From positions 1 to 12,645 of the forward strand of contig CAYGWP010000033.1 in the NCBI GenBank assembly GCA_964353455.1: a stretch of DNA of 12,645 nucleotides. Direction: 5' to 3'. A program made the position numbers and the translations under genes. This DNA comes from CAYGWP01 sp964353455 (GTDB taxonomy: Bacteria > Planctomycetota > Phycisphaerae > FEN-1346). The notes beneath the pieces were generated by a model. It did not search any database, was not told the origin of the DNA, and was given only the letters and a program-made list of their open reading frames with translations. Position 1 is the first letter of the stretch. Each line of letters starts with the position of its first letter. Of the stretch, positions 7,435 through 12,645 are shown piece by piece.

Positions 7435-7471
7435 AGGTCACCAGTCAGCCTGGTCCGCCGGCCCGGCTTCA

Positions 7472-8386
7472 TCAGGCCTTGAGTAGTCGTCGCTCGACCG
7501 CCTTGCGGCCATCTTGGGCGGGCACAAACATGTCGGCCTTCGTGAGGCCCAGTTCCCGGGCCGTCTGGACGCAGTAGTCGAGTTTGCCCATGTTGGGATA
7601 GCGGCCGTTGGAGCCGAAGGCGAACTTCAGGCCCGCATCCTTCGCCAGGCGGAGAAACGGCATCTTGGGCAGATGGAGGCCGGCGCCGATCTCAATCGCG
7701 ACGGTGTGCCTGGCCGCCGCATCGACGATGCGTTTCATGCGCTCCGTGGTCCAGAATGCGTCGTACTCGCCGGCGAGCGGCCTCGCGAGCCACGAGAAGT
7801 TGGCGAAGATATCGATCGGCTGCTTTTCGATGAGTTGGACGTGCCAATCGACGAAGCGGTCCATGAAGGCCTGCTTGTCGGCCATCTCCACGCGCGACTC
7901 GACATCCTTCTCCCAGAGTTTGACGCGCTGCCCGTCCTTGCCGGGGAAGGTCATCGCATCCATGAGCACGTAGTCGAGCCGGGCGAGGCCCTTCGGAGAG
8001 AAGCCGCTCGTCCAGTCGGTCCATTCCGCCTGCACGCCACGATAGACCGGCTTGCCTTCGAGCATGGCCAGGTAGCGCCCCAGTTCCTCATCGTTGCTGA
8101 GGACGACCGGGTACACGTTCACCTTGGTTCCGGCGTGTTCGACGATGCCGAACTTTACGCCCCGCTCGCGGGAGACCTCCAGCACCTTGTCAATGGTGCT
8201 GTTGTCGAGGTGGGCGTGGAAATCCACGAGCGGGAAGTCAAGTGCGGGGGGCACGGACTCTCGGGCCGGTTCGGCGCTGGCGGCCGGCGGCGTCGCCATC
8301 AGCGATCCGCCCATTCCTGCGGCGCAGGCCCCGAGAAAAGCGCGGCGTGAGACCGCCGCCGGCCGCTCTGCATCCGGAGTGATCAT
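7472..8386 (-). CDS. Tat-exported PHP/amidohydrolase-like protein
   Basis: The product has 304 residues. A twin-arginine signal (SRRAFLG, 13-19, then a short hydrophobic stretch ending near 38) predicts export of a folded, possibly metal-loaded enzyme. The mature part opens with VDFHAHLDNS (54-63), the HxH metal motif of PHP and amidohydrolase superfamilies, followed by VEHAG (82-86), a conserved-looking QAEW (119-122) and AIEIGAG (230-236). The end, RLAKDAGLKFAFGSNGRYPNMG (246-267), has the position and shape of the PHP C-terminal SDAH segment, but GSNGR replaces the usual Asp and His. It may therefore bind fewer metals or use different ligands. A phosphoesterase or lactonase/hydrolase function is possible; the substrate is unknown. 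The ATG start is backed by GGGGAGA at 8397-8391. It lies 43 bases after the Gfo/Idh/MocA gene. Confidence 0.7.
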   Translation of the reverse strand: MITPDAERPAAVSRRAFLGACAAGMGGSLMATPPAASAEPARESVPPALDFPLVDFHAHLDNSTIDKVLEVSRERGVKFGIVEHAGTKVNVYPVVLSNDEELGRYLAMLEGKPVYRGVQAEWTDWTSGFSPKGLARLDYVLMDAMTFPGKDGQRVKLWEKDVESRVEMADKQAFMDRFVDWHVQLIEKQPIDIFANFSWLARPLAGEYDAFWTTERMKRIVDAAARHTVAIEIGAGLHLPKMPFLRLAKDAGLKFAFGSNGRYPNMGKLDYCVQTARELGLTKADMFVPAQDGRKAVERRLLKA

Positions 8387-8390
8387 TTTG

Positions 8391-8397
8391 TCTCCCC
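8391..8397 (-). promoter_or_regulatory. Ribosome binding site of the PHP-like gene
   Basis: GGGGAGA on the minus strand, four bases before the ATG at 8386, is a clear Shine-Dalgarno-like sequence and fixes this start. Confidence 0.65.
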
Positions 8398-8429
8398 GTA
8401 CTCGTGCTTCCCGCGGCTGCCCCCGGCGG

Positions 8430-9764
8430 CTACAGGCTCCAGCCCTCCCGGTACGGCGGAGCCAGGAGCGCGCTCGCGGCCTGGCTGTTGGTGAACTTCA
8501 TGTTCTCGCCGTCCCAGCAGAGTTTCTCTTCCGTGCGGATGGCAATGTTCCCCAGCAGGACGACCTCGGCCAGGTGGGCCGCATGAAGGACGAAGTCGGT
8601 GCCGCCGGGCTTCCCGCCCTTACAGGCCTCAATCCACTCCTTGTAATGGCCGGGGGATCGCGGCAGGACCTGCTTGGGTTTGCCGAGTTCCTGCGCGCGT
8701 TTTTCCGGGATGGGCCGGTGTCCGAGCAACTTGCCCTTGTCGCCGATGATGTAGAGTCCGTCTCCGTCGCCGAACTTGCGGCCGGGTTCGAGTTCCTCGG
8801 GTCGCGGCGGCGTGAGGCCCCCGTCCCACCATGTGACGGTGACCGGGGCGCGGTCGCCATCGGCCGGGAAGAACCAGCGCGTGATGGAGGCGACGGGGGC
8901 CGTCTCGTTTCTGACCTCCGGCGGCATCTGGTGGTTTGAGGAGGACGCCTCGACGACCGCGGGGTGCCCCAGTTTCAGGGCCTTGAAGACCGCCGAGAGT
9001 TGGTGGCAGCCGATGTCGCCAAGGCAGCCCGTGCCGAAGTCCCACCAGCCGCGCCACGCAAACGGGTGGTAGCACGGGTGGTACGGCCGCATGGGTGCCG
9101 GGCCGACCCAGAGGTCCCAGTCCAGGTTCGGCGGGACGGGCGGCGTATCCTTCGGCCGCGCTATGCCGCGCGGCGAAATCATCGGATTGCGATTCGACCA
9201 TGCGTGGACCTCGCGGACGGTGCCGATTGCGCCGTCCCAGATGTACTCGCAGATCAGCCGCGCCTCTTCGCTCGCCTGGCCCTGGTTGCCCATTTGTGTG
9301 GCGACCTTGGCATCCTTGGCGGCCTTGGCCATTTGCCGGGCCTCAGAGACCCCGTGGGTCAGCGGCTTCTGGCAATGGACGTGCTTGCCCATCTTCATCG
9401 CCGTAATGGAGACGACCGCATGGTTGTGGTCGGGCGTGGCGACGATGACCGCGTCGATGTCCTTCTGGGTTTCGAGCATCTTGCGGAAGTCGGTGTGGAG
9501 TTTCGCGTTGGGGTACTTCTTCGACTCGCGGTCCAGCACCCTCTTGTCCACATCGCAGAGGGCCACGATGTTTTCCGAGGTGCAGTTGGCGACGTCGCCG
9601 GCGCCCATGCCGTTGAGGCCCACGCCGGCGATGTTCAACTTGCTGTTGGCCGAGGGTTGCCCCGCGGCGCCCAGCACGTGCCTCGGGATGATCGTGAAGG
9701 CTGCGGCCGCTGCGGCCGCGCCGGCAAGGAACTGACGGCGGCTGGTCCGGGTCGTCGGTTTCAT
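8430..9764 (-). CDS. Tat-exported Gfo/Idh/MocA family oxidoreductase
   Basis: The product has 444 residues. The Tat signal (SRRQFLAG, 8-15, plus an alanine-rich core to about 33) predicts export with bound cofactor. The Rossmann fold carries GVGLNGMGAG (47-56), the acidic residue after the second strand in ALCDVD (68-73), VATPDHNH (108-115) and CQKPLTHG (131-138), the family's EKP-type loop with Lys133. The C-terminal domain shows GCLGDIGCHQLS (246-257), with Asp250 and His254 in the usual catalytic positions. Family members oxidise or reduce sugars, inositols or glycosides with NAD(P), including 3-keto-sugar forming enzymes; the substrate here cannot be named. The frame stays open upstream to 10712, but AGGAG at 9776-9772, seven bases before the ATG, and the Tat signal support this start. 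An ATG about 12 codons upstream is less likely. Confidence 0.92.
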   Translation of the reverse strand: MKPTTRTSRRQFLAGAAAAAAAFTIIPRHVLGAAGQPSANSKLNIAGVGLNGMGAGDVANCTSENIVALCDVDKRVLDRESKKYPNAKLHTDFRKMLETQKDIDAVIVATPDHNHAVVSITAMKMGKHVHCQKPLTHGVSEARQMAKAAKDAKVATQMGNQGQASEEARLICEYIWDGAIGTVREVHAWSNRNPMISPRGIARPKDTPPVPPNLDWDLWVGPAPMRPYHPCYHPFAWRGWWDFGTGCLGDIGCHQLSAVFKALKLGHPAVVEASSSNHQMPPEVRNETAPVASITRWFFPADGDRAPVTVTWWDGGLTPPRPEELEPGRKFGDGDGLYIIGDKGKLLGHRPIPEKRAQELGKPKQVLPRSPGHYKEWIEACKGGKPGGTDFVLHAAHLAEVVLLGNIAIRTEEKLCWDGENMKFTNSQAASALLAPPYREGWSL

Positions 9765-9771
9765 CGGGTCT

Positions 9772-9776
9772 CTCCT
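9772..9776 (-). promoter_or_regulatory. Ribosome binding site of the Gfo/Idh/MocA gene
   Basis: AGGAG on the minus strand, seven bases before the ATG at 9764. It decides the start in a frame that is open for a further ~950 bases upstream. Confidence 0.75.
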
Positions 9777-9835
9777 GTATTCTGGCGGCGTATTCATCAT
9801 ACACCCAACCGTGAATTGCTCTACACTCTTTTCTT

Positions 9836-11485
9836 TTACGGCGCCTTCGGCACAGGAATCTGCGACAGTTTTTTCTCGACCGCCCACAGATATCGTTCCG
9901 AGGCGACGTACAACACGCCGTTGGCCGCAACGGGCGTGCCGTAACACGGAGAGCCAAGATTGATCCGTGCCAGTTCCCGCGGCTGGCGGCCGGCGGCCAT
10001 CACGATGAGGGACTTCTTGGTGCCGAGGAAGACCTTGCCGTCGGCCACCAGAGGCGTGCCCCACGTCTCGGCATTCGTCTCGTGGACCCAGACGGGCTTG
10101 CCCGTGGCGACGTCGAGACAGTGGATTTTGCCGGCGAGGTCCGGGACGTAGAGGAGGCCGTCGGCGATGGCCACGCTCGACAGGCTCCGCTCGATGCCGT
10201 CGTAGGACCAGATGCGTCCGGTCTCGGTGATGTCGCCCGTCTTTGATGCGTCGATGCAATGCAGGAGGCCCCTGCCTCGGCCGTGGGCCGGGTCCTGGCC
10301 GATGGCGACATACACGCGGCCCTCGTGGAAGACGGGCGTGCCGATGATCTCGCTGGGTCCCAGCCACGTGCCGTCGCCCTTGTTGGTGCTGTATTTTTTG
10401 CGCTTGTCGCCCTCGCTGTAGGGAATGGGTTTGCCGTCGCGGAACTTGTAGGCGGGCGGGTTGCAGTCGAAGGACCAGACCTTCTTGAGCGTGAACGGCT
10501 TCGCCTCGGCCTTGGCGACCGCCTCGAAGGCGTAGCACACGCCGTCGGCGCCGCCGAAGAAGACGAGCGGCCGGCCGTTCACCACCCCTGCCGACGGCGG
10601 CGACCACAGGCAGTGCCACATGCGGTGGCCGAGGTCCTCGTTGTCGGCGGCAACGAGGCGGCCGGTCGTGGCGTCCAGGACGATGAAACTGGGCGCGTCG
10701 GGACGAAGGCACTTGTCATTCTGCGGGTCGGTCGATACGACGCCGTTAGCCGTCTCGATGTACACCAGTCCGTCCTGGACCAGCGGCGCCCCGCTGGCCA
10801 CGTCGTGCGGGCAGACGCCCAGTTGATCGACGAGGTCGAAGACCCAGAGGATGTCGGCATCGGTCGGCTGGAGTTCGACGGGCTTCGCGCCGGGGCCCAC
10901 CATGTATTGGCCCTCGTCGGTGAACGGCCCCTGGTTGCCGTCGGCCAGGCCGTTGGCGTCGCAGCACACAACTTCGCAGGCGTTTGTGAGGACGTACACG
11001 CGGCCGTCGGCCACGGCGGGCGACGAGCAGACGCCGAACTTCTGCTGCGTGTAACGCGCACCCGCCGGCATCCGTTCCTTGGGACGCTTCGGGACGACCA
11101 GCCGCCAGACCAGTTTGCCCGTGGCCTCGTCGAGGCACTGGAGCATGCCGGATTCGGTGCGCCTCAGGCGCGGATCGTCCGCCAGAAGCCCATCATCGGT
11201 GCCTACAAAGACCTTGCCGCCGGCGATGGTCGGGTTGCCGTAGATGTACGAGCCCAACCTGACGGCCCAGCGGACGTTCGTTGTGGTAGCGAGGTCAACG
11301 CCCTCGCCGGTCGGCTTCTTCTCGCCCGGCACAAACGAGTCGGGGAGATTCTTCTCGCCGGAGACCATGTTGCGGCCGGGGTCTGCGCCGCCCCATTGCG
11401 GCCAGTCTGCGGCCGACAGCGCCCCGGGCCGAGCGGCCGCACAGAGCAGAACGAGGGCGACCAGCGGCCATCGCACAGTCCCCAT
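9836..11485 (-). CDS. Secreted PQQ-like beta-propeller protein (first of two, operon leader)
   Basis: The product has 549 residues with a Sec signal peptide (about 6-25, ending ALSA before ADWPQWGG). The WPQWGG opening and repeated blades with aromatic closures fit the PQQ_2/BamB-like family: MLQCLDEATGKLVWRLV (114-130), IVLDATTGRLVAA (268-280), LHCIDASKTGD (408-418), IHCLDVATGKPVWVHE (454-469). It is longer than the 419-residue sister in the same operon, with inserts near 180-230 and 340-380. Several Cys residues (117, 153, 170, 174, 175, 225, 341, 410, 456, 514) are unusually numerous for the family and could form disulfides. It is probably an exported binding or scaffold protein; genuine quinoprotein activity is not shown. 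It is the first gene of the minus-strand operon, preceded by GGAAGGA. A 71-base gap separates it from the oxidoreductase gene. Confidence 0.9.
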   Translation of the reverse strand: MGTVRWPLVALVLLCAAARPGALSAADWPQWGGADPGRNMVSGEKNLPDSFVPGEKKPTGEGVDLATTTNVRWAVRLGSYIYGNPTIAGGKVFVGTDDGLLADDPRLRRTESGMLQCLDEATGKLVWRLVVPKRPKERMPAGARYTQQKFGVCSSPAVADGRVYVLTNACEVVCCDANGLADGNQGPFTDEGQYMVGPGAKPVELQPTDADILWVFDLVDQLGVCPHDVASGAPLVQDGLVYIETANGVVSTDPQNDKCLRPDAPSFIVLDATTGRLVAADNEDLGHRMWHCLWSPPSAGVVNGRPLVFFGGADGVCYAFEAVAKAEAKPFTLKKVWSFDCNPPAYKFRDGKPIPYSEGDKRKKYSTNKGDGTWLGPSEIIGTPVFHEGRVYVAIGQDPAHGRGRGLLHCIDASKTGDITETGRIWSYDGIERSLSSVAIADGLLYVPDLAGKIHCLDVATGKPVWVHETNAETWGTPLVADGKVFLGTKKSLIVMAAGRQPRELARINLGSPCYGTPVAANGVLYVASERYLWAVEKKLSQIPVPKAP

Positions 11486-11492
11486 GACGCCG

Positions 11493-11499
11493 TCCTTCC
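11493..11499 (-). promoter_or_regulatory. Ribosome binding site of the first propeller gene
   Basis: GGAAGGA on the minus strand lies seven bases before the ATG at 11485 and supports that start. Confidence 0.6.
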
Positions 11500-11784
11500 A
11501 GGCAGGGATCGCCTTTCACACGCCACTTACACCCACAACCGTCTCAGGGGGATTTTACCACGAAGGCAGGCCTCGCCCAGTGGAATTCAGGCCCTCCATG
11601 CTCCCGCACCAGTTTGTGGCCGCCACCGCCGTGATTTTGAGCCGACGCCCTGGAATTACCATTCTCGTTGACGACATACAGTGTGTAAGATGGGGGAGCC
11701 TTAATTGCTGATGTCGCCCCACATTGGGACTCGCCGGGCGCGCCAGGAATAGGAGCGGGCAGCGGTCGCCACGGCGCCCAGCCA

Positions 11785-11790
11785 GGGAGG
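11785..11790 (+). promoter_or_regulatory. Ribosome binding site of the ceramidase-like frame
   Basis: GGGAGG lies seven bases before the ATG at 11798. It supports the start that gives the twin-arginine signal. Confidence 0.7.
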
Positions 11791-11797
11791 AAGCAAC

Positions 11798-12538
11798 ATG
11801 GGTCATCGGGTCAGTCGCCGTCAGTTTCTCGTTCTGGCTGCGGCCGCCGCCTCAGGCTGCGCGTCGCGTGGCCGGGGCGAGGAATCCCCGCCTGCGTGGA
11901 AGGCCGGCCTCGCAAAGGTCCGCATCACGCCGGATAAATCCGTGTGGATGACGGGCTTCGCGTCCCGCACGAAACCGTCCGAGGGCACCATGCACGACCT
12001 CTACGCTCGGGCCTTGGCGCTGGAAGACGCATCCGGCGACCGCGCGGTCCTCGTGACGGCCGACCTCATCGGGGTTTCCGCCTCCGTGGCCAAGATGGTG
12101 ACCGACGAGGCGCAGCGGCGGTACGGCCTTGCGCGGGACCGCGTGATGCTGGCCTTTTCCCACACTCACGGCGGCCCGTCGGTGACCAACCTGCTGCGGG
12201 TCCTGGCAAACCCGCGGATGACGCCCGAGCAGCAGCGCGACACGGATGATTACACGCGGGGCCTCGTGGACAAGGTCGCGGCTCTGGTGGGCGAGGCCCT
12301 GGCGGACCTTCGCCCGGCCCGCCTCGCGGTCGGTCAGGGCGAGGCGCCGTTCGCCATGGGCGTCATACAGATGGACGACGGTGCGCGGCTCACCACGCAG
12401 ATTGTCGATGTTCCGTTCGACCAGGTGAAGATCGGTCTGCCGGTGAAGCTGGAGTTCCGGCGTATCTCCTCGGAAGGGGAGGCCGGCATCATCCACTACG
12501 GACACAAAGCGGTTCCTTTGCGGGATCAGTCACGATGA
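11798..12538 (+). CDS. Chimeric frame: neutral ceramidase N-terminus joined to DUF35 OB-fold C-terminus
   Basis: The product has 246 residues. Residues 1-21 are a Tat lipoprotein-type signal (VSRRQFLV, 5-12; ASGC with Cys21). Residues ~36-187 match the start of neutral/alkaline ceramidases: AGLAKVRITP (36-45), LYARALALED (68-77), VLVTADLIGV (84-93) and the zinc-site SHTHGGP (121-127, His122 and His124). At GEAPFAM (181-187) the ceramidase match stops; relatives normally continue for some 250 or more residues with the remaining metal ligands and the nucleophilic serine, all missing here. The rest (GVIQMDDGAR, 188-197; IGLPVKLEFRRISSEGEAGI, 212-231; YGHKAVPL) is the C-terminal half of the DUF35 OB-fold acyl-CoA-associated family, without its zinc ribbon. 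The stop overlaps the crotonase start as ATGA, as expected for a DUF35 gene. The product probably has no ceramidase activity: a fusion scar or an assembly join. Confidence 0.75.
   Translation: MGHRVSRRQFLVLAAAAASGCASRGRGEESPPAWKAGLAKVRITPDKSVWMTGFASRTKPSEGTMHDLYARALALEDASGDRAVLVTADLIGVSASVAKMVTDEAQRRYGLARDRVMLAFSHTHGGPSVTNLLRVLANPRMTPEQQRDTDDYTRGLVDKVAALVGEALADLRPARLAVGQGEAPFAMGVIQMDDGARLTTQIVDVPFDQVKIGLPVKLEFRRISSEGEAGIIHYGHKAVPLRDQSR
12341..12360 (+). other. Junction between ceramidase-type and DUF35-type sequence
   Basis: The family match changes within the codons for EAPFAMG. The 12 bases at 12348-12359 (CCGTTCGCCATG) encode PFAM, a stretch plausible in both families (ceramidases often read GxAPFAxNRR here, DUF35 proteins PYxxGxxQLDDG). 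A shared short sequence at the join fits microhomology-mediated deletion or an assembler crossing between two loci. Confidence 0.6.
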
Positions 12539-12645
12539 CGCACGGCACCGTGCGCCTAGTTCGTGAGGGTGCCGTTGCGCGGGTCGTACTGAATCGCCCG
12601 GACGTCCACAACGCATTCAACGAGCAGATGCTCGAAGACCTCATC
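12535..12645 (+). CDS. Enoyl-CoA hydratase/isomerase (crotonase family), partial at window edge
   Basis: Only the first 37 codons are present; the gene runs off the right edge. The ATG at 12535 overlaps the previous stop as ATGA. The translation contains VRLVREGAVARVVLNRPDV followed by HNAFNEQMLEDLI, the classic crotonase opening strand-turn-helix in which the NRP/NAF segment precedes the first helix. The family hydrates or isomerises acyl-CoA thioesters in the cytoplasm, usually in fatty-acid or aromatic-acid breakdown. The oxyanion-hole and catalytic residues lie beyond the window, so the exact reaction is open. Coupling to a DUF35 OB-fold end suggests an original acyl-CoA operon of thiolase, DUF35 and crotonase. 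Confidence 0.85.
   Translation, partial: MTHGTVRLVREGAVARVVLNRPDVHNAFNEQMLEDLI

Larger units (their letters stand above)
11486..11797. other. Divergent intergenic region (promoters expected)
   Basis: These 312 bases separate the divergent starts of the minus-strand operon and the plus-strand ceramidase-like frame, so promoters for both should lie here. I find no gene. TTGACG (11668-11673) and TAAGAT (11686-11691) are the best promoter-like hexamers on the plus strand, but only 12 bases separate them, so I do not call a promoter. No operator-like dyad stands out. Confidence 0.5.

Noticed and set aside
9765..9835. Internal promoter between the first propeller and the oxidoreductase genes (TATGAT on the minus strand)
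   Set aside because: TATGAT resembles a -10 element, but no acceptable -35 lies at the right distance.
9765..10712. Upstream extension of the Gfo/Idh/MocA frame by some 316 codons
   Set aside because: The extension runs across the propeller gene in another frame, while the ATG at 9764 has a good ribosome binding site and gives a proper Tat signal.
10259..11671. Open frame of 470 codons on the plus strand opposite the first propeller gene
   Set aside because: No motif, no ribosome binding site, antisense to a well-supported gene.
11668..11691. TTGACG and TAAGAT as a promoter for the ceramidase-like frame
   Set aside because: The spacing of 12 bases is too short for a standard vegetative promoter.

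Overview
The window is GC-rich and most likely comes from a member of the Planctomycetota or a close relative, probably an environmental or metagenome-derived genome. The signs are secreted Tat-dependent Gfo/Idh/MocA oxidoreductases, secreted PQQ-type beta-propellers, FG-GAP repeat proteins with an ASPIC/UnbV-like tail and Tat-exported neutral-ceramidase-like proteins, all close together. This assignment comes from gene content only; no rRNA or other marker gene is present. No tRNA, rRNA, CRISPR array or transposase is visible.

Layout. Positions 1-325 hold no convincing gene but several short direct and inverted repeats. A membrane-bound diguanylate cyclase (GGDEF) lies on the plus strand at 326-1234. 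A convergent intergenic region (1235-1403) carries strong overlapping palindromes and a REP-like repeat. From 11485 down to 1404 the minus strand carries six genes in a row, probably one operon: a PQQ-like beta-propeller, a Tat-exported Gfo/Idh/MocA oxidoreductase, a Tat-exported PHP/amidohydrolase-like protein, a second PQQ-like beta-propeller, a large secreted glycoside-hydrolase-like protein (DUF4091/GH123-like C-terminal half) and an FG-GAP/ASPIC-type protein. The last three are joined by two ATGA overlaps. After a 312-base divergent intergenic region, the plus strand carries a Tat-lipoprotein reading frame at 11798-12538, followed with an ATGA overlap by the first 37 codons of a crotonase (enoyl-CoA hydratase/isomerase) that runs off the window.

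How the genes may work together. All six minus-strand products have an export signal or an N-terminal hydrophobic segment, so the operon looks like an extracytoplasmic set for binding and modifying a carbohydrate or glycoside: a hydrolase-like protein, an NAD(P)-type oxidoreductase, a metal-dependent hydrolase-like protein and three beta-propeller proteins. The substrate cannot be read from the sequence.

The most unusual point is the reading frame at 11798-12538. Its first ~187 residues are the N-terminal part of a neutral ceramidase. Its last ~60 residues are the C-terminal OB-fold of a DUF35 acyl-CoA-associated protein, a family that normally sits beside thiolase and crotonase genes. The join falls at a short stretch (around 12348-12359) plausible in both families, so it is either a deletion or recombination scar in the genome or an assembly chimera. 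A second point is a REP-like repeat found both in the operon's 3' flank and in frame inside the FG-GAP gene.
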